64,000 bases of DNA from Knoellia flava TL1 (lineage in GTDB: Bacteria; Actinomycetota; Actinomycetes; Actinomycetales; Dermatophilaceae). Positions 31,306 to 39,897 of this stretch are shown one piece after another. Both the position numbers and the translations under genes were made by a program. Location of the stretch: assembly GCF_000768675.1 (NCBI RefSeq), contig NZ_AVPI01000087.1:54559-118558 (forward strand). Direction: 5' to 3'. The notes under the pieces were generated by a model. That model had not been told where the DNA came from and searched no databases. It was given only the letters and a program-made list of their open reading frames with translations. Within the stretch, counting starts at the first letter, position 1; the number at the start of each line of letters is the position of its first letter.

Positions 31306-32691
31306 ATGACCGGAACCATCCACGCCGGGGGGCCACGCCAGCTCACGCTGGACGACGTGCGCGCGGGGACGGCGAGCGGCGAGATCGACACCGTCGTCGT
31401 CGCCTTCACCGACATGCAGGGCAGGCTCACCGGCAAGCGGCTGCATGCGGCCTACTTCCTCGACCACGTGCTCGAGGGAGGCGTCGAGGGGTGCAACTAC
31501 CTCCTCGCTGTCGACGTCGACATGAACACGGTCGACGGCTACGAGATGTCGTCGTGGGAGAAGGGCTACGGCGACTTCGAGCTCGTCCTCGACCTCGACA
31601 CCCTGCGCCGGACCCCGGGCGCACCGCACTCGGTGACCGTCCAGTGCGACCTCGCCTGGCTCGACGGGTCCGGCCCGGTGCGGCAGTCGCCGCGCGGCAT
31701 CCTCCGGGCGCAGGTCGACCGGGCCGCCGAGCAGGGGTGGACGGCCATCGCCGGCACCGAGCTCGAGTTCATCGTCTTCGAGGACACCTACGCCTCGGCG
31801 TGGGACCGGCGCTACGTCGGGCTCACCGGCGCCAACCGCTACAACGTCGACTACTCCATCACCGGGGGCACGGTCGTCGAGCCGCTCCTGCGCGAGATCC
31901 GCAACGAGCTGTATGCCGCCGGCGTCACCGTGGAGGGGGCGAAGGGTGAGTGCAACCTCGGCCAGCACGAGATCGGCTTCCTCTACGACGAGGTCGTGCG
32001 GACCTGCGACAACCACGTCATCTACAAGACCGCCGCCAAGGAGCTCGCCGCCAAGCACGGGATGTCGCTCACCTTTATGGCGAAGTACGACGAGCGGGAG
32101 GGCAACTCGTGCCACATCCACCTCTCGCTGCGCGGCCTCGACGGCGAGGTCGTCTTCGCCGACGACGAGCGCGACGGTGGCCAGAGCGAGCTGCACGACC
32201 AGTTCCTGGCCGGCGTTCTCGCGACGCTGCGCGAGCTGACCTACTTCTATGCGCCGAACATCAACTCCTACAAGCGTTTCGCCGCCGGCTCCTTCGCACC
32301 CACCGCGGTGGCGTGGGGACGCGACAACCGCACCTGTGCGCTGCGCGTCGTCGGCCACGGCGCCGGGCTGCGGATGGAGAACCGCGTGCCCGGTGGCGAC
32401 GTCAACCCCTACCTCGCCGTGGCAGCGATGCTCGCCGGCGGGCTGCACGGCATCGAGAACGAGCTCGAGCTCGAGCCGATGTTCGAGGGCAACGCCTACA
32501 AGGCCGACGTCGACACGGTGCCGACGACGCTGCGGGAGGCCCGCGACCTCCTCGCCGGGTCGGCGGTCGCGCGGGCGGCCTTCGGCGACGACGTCGTCGA
32601 CCACTACGTCAACGCGGCCGACGTCGAGCTCCGGGCGTTCGACGCCGCCGTCACCGACTGGGAACGCATCCGAGGCTTCGAACGACTCTGA
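31306..32691 (+). CDS. glutamine synthetase-like gamma-glutamylamine ligase
   Basis: A 461-residue GlnA paralogue of the PuuA/GlnA3/GlnA4 type. It keeps the catalytic fold: AGTELEFIVFED, GECNLGQHEIGF, NSCHIHLSLRG and ENRVPGGDVNPYLAVA. Family members ligate glutamate to putrescine, ethanolamine or isopropylamine instead of ammonia. True GS adenylylation and ammonium-site signatures are not apparent. GAAGGAGAG precedes the ATG. The amine cannot be read from the sequence, but the neighbours argue for an amino-alcohol. Confidence 0.87.
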   Translation: MTGTIHAGGPRQLTLDDVRAGTASGEIDTVVVAFTDMQGRLTGKRLHAAYFLDHVLEGGVEGCNYLLAVDVDMNTVDGYEMSSWEKGYGDFELVLDLDTLRRTPGAPHSVTVQCDLAWLDGSGPVRQSPRGILRAQVDRAAEQGWTAIAGTELEFIVFEDTYASAWDRRYVGLTGANRYNVDYSITGGTVVEPLLREIRNELYAAGVTVEGAKGECNLGQHEIGFLYDEVVRTCDNHVIYKTAAKELAAKHGMSLTFMAKYDEREGNSCHIHLSLRGLDGEVVFADDERDGGQSELHDQFLAGVLATLRELTYFYAPNINSYKRFAAGSFAPTAVAWGRDNRTCALRVVGHGAGLRMENRVPGGDVNPYLAVAAMLAGGLHGIENELELEPMFEGNAYKADVDTVPTTLREARDLLAGSAVARAAFGDDVVDHYVNAADVELRAFDAAVTDWERIRGFERL

Positions 32692-32695
32692 CCAA

Positions 32696-32741
32696 GTCGC
32701 ACCAGCCCCGAACGTCGCACGACGCCGAATGTCGCACTACG
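32696..32741. repeat. three GTCGCAC direct repeats before the aldehyde dehydrogenase
   Basis: GTCGCAC occurs at 32696, 32714 and 32731. The last two lie in a near-perfect 17-base tandem (32708-32724 and 32725-32741). They fill the 71-base gap between the ligase and dehydrogenase genes. They may be a binding site or simple slippage. Confidence 0.6.
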
Positions 32742-32762
32742 CCGAAAGGAAGTCCGGACCAC

Positions 32763-34139
32763 ATGAGCACCACGCACGACGTCATCAACCCCGCCACCGA
32801 GGAGACGGTGCGCAGCATCGACCTCGTCGGTGTCGAGGAGACCGACGAAGCGGTCGCGCGCGCCGTGGAGACCGGCCCTGCCTGGCGGGCGCTCGCACCC
32901 GCCGACCGCGGTCGGCTGCTGCGCCGCTTCAGCGAGGTCGTCGACGGGCACCTCGAGGAGCTGGCCCAGCTCGAGGTCGACAACGCCGGCCACACGATCG
33001 GCAACGCGCGGTGGGAGGCGGGCAACGTCCGTGACGTCCTCGCCTACTACTCCGCCGCGCCCGAGCGGCTCTTCGGCCGGCAGATCCCCGTCGCCGGCGG
33101 CCTCGACGTCACCTTCAAGGAGCCGCTCGGTGTCGTCTCGGTCATCGTGCCCTGGAACTTCCCGATGCCCATCGCCGGCTGGGGTTTTGCACCGGCCCTG
33201 GCAGCCGGCAACACCGTCGTCCTCAAGCCGGCCGAGCTCACCCCGCTCACCGCGATGCGGCTCGGCGAGCTGGCCCTCGAGGCAGGCATCCCCGAGGGGG
33301 TCTTCACCGTCCTGCCGGGCAAGGGCTCGGTTGTGGGGGAGCGGTTCGTCACCCACCCCGACGTCCGCAAGGTCTGCTTCACCGGCTCGACGACCGTCGG
33401 CCAGGACATCATGCGCAAGGCCGCGGACCAGCTCAAGCGGGTCACGCTCGAGCTCGGCGGCAAGTCCGCCAACATCGTCTTCGATGACGCCGACCTCGAC
33501 GCAGCCGCCGCGGCGGCGCCGATGTCCTTCCTCGACAACGCCGGCCAGGACTGCTGTGCCCGCACGCGGATCCTCGTGCAGCGCAGCGTCTTCGACGCGT
33601 TCATGGAGCGATTCGAGGTCGCGATGCGTGACGTGCGCGTCGGCGACCCGCACGACGAGGACACCCAGATGGGGCCGCTCGTCAGCGCCGGACAGCGAGA
33701 GACGGTGCGCGGCTTCGTCGAGGACTCCGACGAGACCGTCGACGTCGCCTTCCGCGGCAGCGCCCCCGAGGGTGCGGGCTACTGGTACCCGCCGACGGTC
33801 GTCCTCCCCGGGTCCACGAGCGACCGGGTGTGGCAGGACGAGGTCTTCGGCCCGGTCGTCGGCGTCATGCCGTTCGACGACGAGGCGGACGCGGTCGCCA
33901 AGGCGAACGACACGGCATACGGACTGTCGGGGTCGATCTGGACGCGCGACGTCGGGCGAGCGATCCGCGTGAGCCGCGCCGTCGAGGCGGGCAACCTCTC
34001 GGTCAACAGCCACAGCAGCGTGCGCTACTCGACACCCTTCGGCGGCTTCAAGTCCAGCGGCATCGGTCGTGAGCTCGGTCCGGACGCGCTCGACGCGTTC
34101 ACCGAGGTCAAGAACGTCTTCATCAGCACCGAGAGCTGA
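32763..34139 (+). CDS. aldehyde dehydrogenase of the amine operon
   Basis: A 458-residue NAD(P)-dependent enzyme. VPWNFPMPIAGWGFAPALAAGN is the cofactor segment, Glu is in LELGGKSAN and the catalytic Cys in NAGQDCCARTRI. It is closest in style to PuuC/gamma-glutamyl-aminobutyraldehyde dehydrogenases. Its probable substrate is the gamma-glutamylamino aldehyde made by the SDR downstream. It is somewhat shorter at the N-terminus than the usual 480-500. AAAGGAAG precedes the ATG. Confidence 0.9.
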   Translation: MSTTHDVINPATEETVRSIDLVGVEETDEAVARAVETGPAWRALAPADRGRLLRRFSEVVDGHLEELAQLEVDNAGHTIGNARWEAGNVRDVLAYYSAAPERLFGRQIPVAGGLDVTFKEPLGVVSVIVPWNFPMPIAGWGFAPALAAGNTVVLKPAELTPLTAMRLGELALEAGIPEGVFTVLPGKGSVVGERFVTHPDVRKVCFTGSTTVGQDIMRKAADQLKRVTLELGGKSANIVFDDADLDAAAAAAPMSFLDNAGQDCCARTRILVQRSVFDAFMERFEVAMRDVRVGDPHDEDTQMGPLVSAGQRETVRGFVEDSDETVDVAFRGSAPEGAGYWYPPTVVLPGSTSDRVWQDEVFGPVVGVMPFDDEADAVAKANDTAYGLSGSIWTRDVGRAIRVSRAVEAGNLSVNSHSSVRYSTPFGGFKSSGIGRELGPDALDAFTEVKNVFISTES

Positions 34140-34169
34140 CTCTCACCACCACGGAAAGGCTTGGCACAC

Positions 34170-34937
34170 ATGGGAACTCGTCTCGAGGGCAAGGTCGCCG
34201 TCGTCACCGGGGGCTGCTCCGGCATCGGTCTCGCGACCGTGCGGCGCTTCGCCGAGGAGGGGGCGAAGGTCGTCATCGGCGACCTCGACGACGCGAACGG
34301 CGCGACCATCGCCGAGGAGGTCGGCGGCGCCTACGTCCACTGCGACGTCACCGACAAGGAGCAGGTCGACGCGCTCTTCGCGACGGCCAAGAAGCGGTTC
34401 GGCAGCGTCGACATCGCCTTCAACAACGCGGGGATCAGCCCGCCGGAGGACGACTCGATCCTCGACACGGACCTCGACGCGTGGCGCAGGGTGCAGGAGG
34501 TCAACCTCACCTCGGTCTACCTGTGCTGCAAGGCGGCGCTGCCCTACATGCTCGAGCAGGGCAAGGGCTCGATCATCAACACCGCGTCGTTCGTCGCCGT
34601 GATGGGTGCAGCGACCTCGCAGATCTCCTACAGCGCCTCCAAGGGCGGGGTCCTCTCCATGAGCCGCGAGCTCGGCGTCCAGTTCGCGCGCCAGGGCGTG
34701 CGGGTCAATGCGCTCTGCCCCGGTCCGGTCAACACGCCGTTGCTGCGCGAGCTCTTCGCCAAGGACGAGGAGCGAGCCGCCCGGCGGCTCGTGCACGTGC
34801 CGATGGGCCGGTTCGGCGAGCCCGAGGAGATGGCCAACGCGGTGCTCTTCCTCGCGTCCGACGAGTCGAGCTTCATCACGGCCAACACCTTCCTCGTCGA
34901 CGGTGGCATCTCCGGCGCCTACGTCACCCCCCTCTGA
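34170..34937 (+). CDS. short-chain dehydrogenase (SDR)
   Basis: A 255-residue classical SDR. The cofactor loop is VTGGCSGIGLATV, NNAGIS the structural Asn motif, the catalytic Ser lies near NTASFVAVMG, and Tyr-Lys is in YSASKGG. The acidic GDLDDA after beta-2 favours NAD over NADP. In this operon it stands where a putrescine pathway would have an oxidase, so it may oxidise a gamma-glutamylated alcohol. GGAAAGG at 34153 favours ATG 34170 over TTG 34161. Confidence 0.88.
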   Translation: MGTRLEGKVAVVTGGCSGIGLATVRRFAEEGAKVVIGDLDDANGATIAEEVGGAYVHCDVTDKEQVDALFATAKKRFGSVDIAFNNAGISPPEDDSILDTDLDAWRRVQEVNLTSVYLCCKAALPYMLEQGKGSIINTASFVAVMGAATSQISYSASKGGVLSMSRELGVQFARQGVRVNALCPGPVNTPLLRELFAKDEERAARRLVHVPMGRFGEPEEMANAVLFLASDESSFITANTFLVDGGISGAYVTPL

Positions 34938-34942
34938 GCCCG

Positions 34943-35680
34943 ATGGCAGCGCGACCGCGTCGGCCCGTCATCGGTGTCACGTCCTACGTCGAACCCGTCG
35001 TGCGCGGGGACTGGACCGACCAGCACAGCGCCGTCCTGCCGCACGGCTACGTCGAGCACCTCGAGCGGGCCGGCGCACTCACCGTCATCCTGCCGCCGAG
35101 GCTCGACGCCGACGACGACCTCGTGTCCGAGGTCCTGACGCGGCTCGACGGCGTCGTCGTCGCCGGCGGCGCCGACGTCGAGCCGAGCCGGTATGCCGCC
35201 CTCCCGCACGAGAGCGTGCAGGACCCCCGACCCGACCGGGACGCCTTCGAGCTCGCGGTGGCGCGGGTGACGGCTCGCACGGGCATGCCGCTGCTCGGCA
35301 TCTGCCGCGGCATGCAGGTCATGGCCGTGGCGGGAGGCGGCACGCTCGAGCAGCACCTGCCCGACCGGGTCGGCCACACGGCGCACAGCCCGTCGCCGGG
35401 TGTCTACGCCTCGCACCACGTCACAGCCGTCGAGGGCACGCGGCTCGCGTCGGTCCTCGGCACCGACGTCCTCGACGTCCCGACCTACCACCACCAGGCC
35501 GTCACCACGCACCCCAGCTACGTACCGGCCGCGTGGCACGAGGACGGGACGCTCGAGGCGATGGAGGACCCGGAGCAGCCGTTCCGGCTCGGCGTGCAGT
35601 GGCACCCGGAGGCCGGCGACGACGGCCGGCTCTTCGACGCGCTGGTGGACGCATGCCGGGAGTTCGGGGAGTTGGGGTGA
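34943..35680 (+). CDS. gamma-glutamyl-amine hydrolase, class I amidotransferase fold
   Basis: A 245-residue member of the PuuD family (peptidase C26). The nucleophile Cys is in LLGICRGMQVMAVAGGGTL, and His and Glu are in VQWHPEAG. PuuD releases glutamate from gamma-glutamyl-GABA; here the released acid depends on the amine used. It starts five bases after the SDR stop and ends the enzymatic part of the operon. Confidence 0.88.
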   Translation: MAARPRRPVIGVTSYVEPVVRGDWTDQHSAVLPHGYVEHLERAGALTVILPPRLDADDDLVSEVLTRLDGVVVAGGADVEPSRYAALPHESVQDPRPDRDAFELAVARVTARTGMPLLGICRGMQVMAVAGGGTLEQHLPDRVGHTAHSPSPGVYASHHVTAVEGTRLASVLGTDVLDVPTYHHQAVTTHPSYVPAAWHEDGTLEAMEDPEQPFRLGVQWHPEAGDDGRLFDALVDACREFGELG

Positions 35681-35690
35681 CACTGGAGCG

Positions 35691-36800
35691 GTGAGAGTTC
35701 CCGGACTGGCAGTGGCGGCAGGTGGCGTCGGCCTCGCGGCATGGCTCGTGAAGGCCGGCCGCCCGATCCCCGAGGCGATGGGCGGACGTGCCACGGGGTC
35801 GCGGGCCGCGCGGATGGCTGCGTCGCCGGAGTGGTCGAACGGCCGCTTCCGCAACCAGCAGCTGCGCTTCGAGCCCTCCTCGCGCACGCTCGCGGCGAGC
35901 GTCAAGGAGCTCGTTGCCGGGCGGCAGGAACGCCACCCGGTCGGCGACGTCCCGCTCGTTCGCGAGCCGCTCGACGCCCGCCCGGACGGGACCCACGTCA
36001 CGTGGCTCGGGCACTCGACGGTGCTCGTCCAGGTCGACGGCGCCGCCGTCCTCCTCGACCCCGTGTGGAGCGAGCGGTGCTCGCCCTCGCAGCAGGTCGG
36101 TCCCAAGCGGCTGCACCCGGCGCCCGTCGCGCTGCGCGACCTGCCGCCGATCGACGCCGTCGTCATCTCGCACGACCACTACGACCACCTCGACATGGAC
36201 TCGGTCAAGGAGATCGCGGACCTGTGGCCCGAGGCCCGGTTCGTCGTGCCGCTCGGCGTCGGGGCCCACCTCGAGAAGTGGGGCGTCCCCGCCGAGCGCA
36301 CCGACGAGCTCGACTGGCACGAGGACACCAAGGTCGCCGGGGTCCGTCTCGTCGCGACCCCCGCGCAGCACTTCTCCGGTCGCGGGCTCTCGCGTGACGG
36401 GACGCTGTGGGCCTCGTGGGTCCTCGAGGGCGAGACCGGCAAGGTCTTCTACTCGGGCGACACCGGATACTTCATCGGGTTCGCGCAGGTCGGCGAGCGC
36501 TACGGCCCGTTCGACATCGCCCTCGTCCAGGTGGGCGCGTATGACGACGGCTGGCCGACGATCCACATGACGCCGGAGCACGGCGTCGAGGCGGCCGCCG
36601 ACGTCCGCGCGCCGGTCATGGTGCCGGTGCACTGGGCCACGTTCAACCTCGCCTTCCACCCGTGGGGCGAGCCGGTCGAGCGCGTCCTCGTCGAGGCGCA
36701 GCGACGCGGCGTCGACGTCGTCGTCCCGCGACCGGGGGAGCGGCTCGACGTCTCCGCACTGCCGACCGAGCCGACCTACTGGTGGCGCTCCGTCACGTGA
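35691..36800 (+). CDS. metallo-beta-lactamase-fold hydrolase (UlaG/NAPE-PLD-like)
   Basis: A 369-residue protein with one N-terminal hydrophobic segment (VPGLAVAAGGVGLAAWLV). The metal site is ISHDHYDHLDMDS, with additional His in THVTWLGHSTVLVQ, TPAQHFSGR, GDTGYF and PVHWATF. This set matches the NAPE-PLD-like subgroup. The GTG lies ten bases after the PuuD-like stop, so it may belong to the same transcript, though nothing links it functionally. The substrate is unknown. Confidence 0.82.
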   Translation: MRVPGLAVAAGGVGLAAWLVKAGRPIPEAMGGRATGSRAARMAASPEWSNGRFRNQQLRFEPSSRTLAASVKELVAGRQERHPVGDVPLVREPLDARPDGTHVTWLGHSTVLVQVDGAAVLLDPVWSERCSPSQQVGPKRLHPAPVALRDLPPIDAVVISHDHYDHLDMDSVKEIADLWPEARFVVPLGVGAHLEKWGVPAERTDELDWHEDTKVAGVRLVATPAQHFSGRGLSRDGTLWASWVLEGETGKVFYSGDTGYFIGFAQVGERYGPFDIALVQVGAYDDGWPTIHMTPEHGVEAAADVRAPVMVPVHWATFNLAFHPWGEPVERVLVEAQRRGVDVVVPRPGERLDVSALPTEPTYWWRSVT

Positions 36801-36843
36801 AACCCGCTCGTGCCAAGGGCCCGGCGCTGGTTGACTTCACGCG

Positions 36844-37563
36844 ATGAGTGACGCACCCGGCTTCTACGAGCACCTGACCTTCAACGCGCCCCTCTCGGAC
36901 GCCCGAGCCGACGCGCTCGCCTCGCGGCTGGCCGCTCGCTCGCCGAGTGACGTCCTCGACCTCGGATGCGGATGGGGGGAGCTGCTCGTCCGGGTCGTCG
37001 ACCGCGCGCCAGGTGCCCAGGGTCTCGGCGTCGACACCGACGAGCGCCACCTCGACCGCGGCCCGCGCTGCCGGCCTCGGCCTCGCTGAGCGCGTCACCT
37101 TCGAGAACCGGCCCGCCGCCGAGGTCACCGAGCCCGCCGACGTCGTGGTCTGCATCGGCTCGTCGCACGCGTTCGGCGAGTCGGTGGCCGACGCGCTGCC
37201 GGCGCTGCGGCGGCTCGTCCGGCCCGGGGGCTGCCTCGTCCTGGCGAGGGGACGTGGGAGGAGCGTGGCCCGAGCGAGCCGCACCGCGTCTGGGACGACG
37301 TCGTCGCCCTGCCGCCCGTCGCCGTCCTGACCGATCTCGCCGTCGCCGCCGGCTACCGGCCGCTGTGGATCGAGACGGCGAGCGAGGACGAGCTCTTCGC
37401 GGTCGAGTCGGGCTACCTTGCCGACCTCGAGGAGTGGCTCATCCACCACGACGACGCCGAGGTCCGCGCCCGCGCGGACGAGCACCGCACGCGGTGGCTC
37501 CACGGCTACCGCAACGCCTTCGGGTTCGCCTACCTCACCCTCGGTGTGCCCGCGTACTCCTGA
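36844..37563 (+). pseudogene. SAM-dependent methyltransferase broken by two frameshifts
   Basis: Three in-order pieces make one methyltransferase. Frame 1 gives MSDAPGFYEHLTFNAPLSD, VLDLGCGWGELL (SAM site) and GVDTDERHLDR. Frame 2 (from about 37055) gives AGLGLAERVTFENR, DVVVCIGSSHAFG and RPGGCLVLA. Frame 1 resumes near 37250 with WEERGPSEPHRVW and runs to the stop at 37561. This means one extra base near 37050 and one missing near 37245, both in G/C-rich runs. It is either a real pseudogene or a pair of sequencing errors; read-level data would decide. Confidence 0.75.
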
Positions 37564-37691
37564 CGCCCACCTCGCGTCGTCCACAGGCTCGACCCTTGTA
37601 TGCCGTCGTCCACAGCTGCGCTCGGGAGTGCCCCTCGGCGTCGTCCGCCGATGCGATGCTGGGCGCTCACAGGACCAGCCGGGGGAGAGAC

Positions 37692-39017
37692 ATGGACAAC
37701 AGCACGGAGACCGACCTCGTCGCGCTCGCGGTCCGGGCGCTGGCCGCACGTCGGGGCCGCGCCTTCGACGACGTCGCCGTCATGCTGGCCCAGCGCTGCG
37801 ACAGCCCCGAGGGAGCGCGCTCGGTGACCAGCGCGGTGGTCGAGTCGCTCCGGGTCGCGACAGCGGGCGTCTGGGAGCGCGGGTGGCAGCCCGCCGACGT
37901 CCACCGGATGGCGGTGCGCGGGCTCGGCGCCGCCGAGCAGGCCGTCGTCCTCGACGTCGTGTCCGACGAGCTCGGCCGCTACGCCCCCACGACCGTCGAC
38001 CCGCACTGGTGGTCGCAGCTCGAGGTGCTCGAGACGCGGGTGTGGTGGCCGGCCTCCCAGTCCTGGCTCGAGGCGCGACGTCGGCGCGGCACCGACTGGC
38101 TCACCCTCCTGACGACCGCCCTCACGGTCCTGCACCTCCTGCAGACCCTGCCCGGCATCGAGCGCCTGTCCCCGCTGCCCGGCACGGCGACGCCGACGAC
38201 AGCCAGGGCGTCGGGGACGACGGCTTCCGGCGTCGGAGGAATCGGGACCGGCGGGAGCGGGACCGGCGCCGCCTTATCGGGTCACGTGGACTCCCGGGTC
38301 CTCGAGCGTGTCCGCATGCTGCTCGCCAAGGCGGAGTCGACGACCTTCGAGGCCGAGGCCGAGACCTTCACCGCGGGAGCCCAGGCCCTCATGGCACGGC
38401 ACAGCATCGACGTGGCCCTCCTGTCCGAGCGTGAGCCCGACGCCGGTGACGGCGCGCCCAGGGGTCGGCGGATCGGCATCGAGACTCCCTACGACGGACC
38501 CAAGGCGTCGCTCCTCACCGCCGTGGCGGCGGCCAACTCCTGCCGCATGGTGTGGACCAGGGCGCTGGGCTTCGGCACGGTCGTGGGCTTCGAGAGCGAC
38601 CTCGAGTCGGTTGGGCTGCTCTTCACCTCCCTGCTCGTGCAGGCCAACACCCGGATGCTCGCCGAGGGATCGAGGGCGGACCACCGGGGTCGCAGCCGAA
38701 CGCGAGCCTTCCGCTCGTCCTTTCTCACGGCCTATGCACAGCGCATCGGTGAGCGGCTGCGGGAGGTCCGTGACGCCGAGACCGAGGCGGCCGCACCCGC
38801 GGCGAGGTCACGTGGGCAGGAGCTCGTCCCGCTGCTCGCGGCCCGGACCGAGAAGGTCGAGGCCACGGTGGGGAAGTGGTTTCCGACGGTGCGCACGAGG
38901 TCGACAGGCTCGGTGCGGGACGCCGAGGGGTGGCACGTCGGCCGGGCAGCAGCCGACCGCGCGAGCCTCGACGGGAGCGCGGTGCGCGCGAGCGTGGGAC
39001 GGCGCCGGAGCGGCTGA
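37692..39017 (+). CDS. DUF2786 domain protein
   Basis: A 441-residue protein. The N-terminal part is Arg/Ala-rich and helical with Trp-rich stretches (HWWSQLEVLETRVWWP). A Gly/Thr linker near 175-195 leads to DUF2786 at about 202-240 (RVRMLLAKAESTTFEAEAETF, ALMARHSID). A C-terminal region often annotated with DUF2786 carries SLLTAVAAANSCR. Its role is unknown; DUF2786 is found in phage and bacterial proteins. GGGGGAGAG precedes the ATG. Confidence 0.8.
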   Translation: MDNSTETDLVALAVRALAARRGRAFDDVAVMLAQRCDSPEGARSVTSAVVESLRVATAGVWERGWQPADVHRMAVRGLGAAEQAVVLDVVSDELGRYAPTTVDPHWWSQLEVLETRVWWPASQSWLEARRRRGTDWLTLLTTALTVLHLLQTLPGIERLSPLPGTATPTTARASGTTASGVGGIGTGGSGTGAALSGHVDSRVLERVRMLLAKAESTTFEAEAETFTAGAQALMARHSIDVALLSEREPDAGDGAPRGRRIGIETPYDGPKASLLTAVAAANSCRMVWTRALGFGTVVGFESDLESVGLLFTSLLVQANTRMLAEGSRADHRGRSRTRAFRSSFLTAYAQRIGERLREVRDAETEAAAPAARSRGQELVPLLAARTEKVEATVGKWFPTVRTRSTGSVRDAEGWHVGRAAADRASLDGSAVRASVGRRRSG

Positions 39018-39096
39018 CGTCGGGTCCCGGCGCCACAGGTCGCGGTCCGTCGGAGGACGCGTCGCCGACGGCCGGTGAGGGCCGGACGCCGGGGCG

Positions 39097-39606
39097 TCAG
39101 GTCTGCGCGGGCAGGCCGGTGTCGCGGACGAGGTAGACCCACGGGAAGGCCCGTGAGCCGACGACCCATCCGTCCTTCTCCCACCTGCTGAGCGAGCCGG
39201 ACCACAGCACCCGCTTGTGCTCCCACTGGTGCGGGGTCCGGACCATGCGGTGGCGCAGCATCCCCACGCCGATGGTGTGCCATCCGAGCCGTCCGGCGAT
39301 CTCGAGCTCCGACATCTCGTCGAAGGCGGTGACCGGCCCGAGCCAGCGCTCCTCGGGCTCGAGGGCGTCCTCGCCGGAGCGGCCGAACCGCTGCTGCACG
39401 GCCTGACGGCTCATGCCGAGGACCGAGCCGATGGCGGCCCAGCTGTGTCCGTCGGCCCGCGCGGTCCCGACTGCCTGGGCAAGCAGGTCCCGCGCGGCGG
39501 ACTCGGCCGACGCGGTGTGCTCGACGAGTGCGAGCGGGTCACGGCTCGGGGCCGTCGCGAGGACGGCCGAGCCCACCGCCTCGACGAGGCCGCGGTCAGC
39601 GCTCAT
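39097..39606 (-). CDS. helix-turn-helix protein, likely autoregulator
   Basis: A 169-residue protein. A helix-turn-helix near 60-85 reads HSWAAIGSVLGMSRQAVQQRFG, a form common in actinobacteria. The C-terminal half has Trp-rich segments (HQWEHKRVLWSG, WEKDGWVVG) of unknown role. The ATG at 39606 overlaps the end of the upstream membrane-protein gene by 11 bases, so the pair is co-translated. Two identical palindromes cover their shared promoter, and this protein is the obvious candidate to bind them. Confidence 0.75.
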   Translation of the reverse strand: MSADRGLVEAVGSAVLATAPSRDPLALVEHTASAESAARDLLAQAVGTARADGHSWAAIGSVLGMSRQAVQQRFGRSGEDALEPEERWLGPVTAFDEMSELEIAGRLGWHTIGVGMLRHRMVRTPHQWEHKRVLWSGSLSRWEKDGWVVGSRAFPWVYLVRDTGLPAQT

Positions 39607-39847
39607 CACGACTCGGGAGCCACGCGTCGTCGCCGAGCTCGTCCGCGGTGCCCTTGCGGAAGGTCGCCGAGCCGAGGAGGTAGGCACCAAGGACCATGAG
39701 GGCGATGCACGCCCCCTGGAAGAACCCCTTGTCGAACCCGTCGCGCCCGTGGGACAGTGCGAGGGCGACGAGACCGAAGAGCACGCAGAGCATGCCGGTC
39801 GACAGCGAGGTGCCCCGGCGGGGGCGGATGTCCGGTCGTCTCGTCAT
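39596..39847 (-). CDS. small membrane protein
   Basis: An 83-residue protein with two predicted transmembrane helices (about 15-33 and 45-63): TGMLCVLFGLVALAL and GACIALMVLGAYLLGSATF. The termini are basic and acidic. No known family. The ATG lies seven bases after TAGTGT on the minus strand, so the mRNA is probably leaderless. It is the first gene of a two-gene unit with the HTH protein. Confidence 0.65.
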   Translation of the reverse strand: MTRRPDIRPRRGTSLSTGMLCVLFGLVALALSHGRDGFDKGFFQGACIALMVLGAYLLGSATFRKGTADELGDDAWLPSRDER

Positions 39848-39850
39848 GGT

Positions 39851-39895
39851 GTCAACACTAGGTTGACGCGAGAGTGGCGTCAACTGGGGGTTGAC
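39851..39895 (-). promoter_or_regulatory. promoter with two GTCAAC-N5-GTTGAC operators
   Basis: On the minus strand TTGACG (complement of 39878-39883), a 17-base spacer and TAGTGT (complement of 39855-39860) form the promoter. Perfect palindromes GTCAAC-N5-GTTGAC lie at 39851-39867, over the -10, and at 39879-39895, over the -35. Their centres are 28 bases apart. Confidence 0.75.
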
Positions 39896-39897
39896 GC

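Noticed and set aside
27354..31436. Very long open frame on the minus strand (1360 codons)
   Set aside because: It is antisense to leuB, ilvE, the permease and the regulator, all with clear homology. Its translation is Arg/Gly/Asp-rich low-complexity, as expected for shadow frames in high-G+C DNA.
28953..35680. Classical putrescine (Puu) operon
   Set aside because: There is no PuuB-type oxidase and no aminotransferase for GABA. An SDR takes the place of the oxidase, so the putrescine label is not adopted.
37577..37615. Two TCGTCCACAG copies resembling DnaA boxes
   Set aside because: They differ from TTGTCCACA, only two occur, and no dnaA, dnaN or A+T-rich unwinding region is nearby. An origin is not supported.
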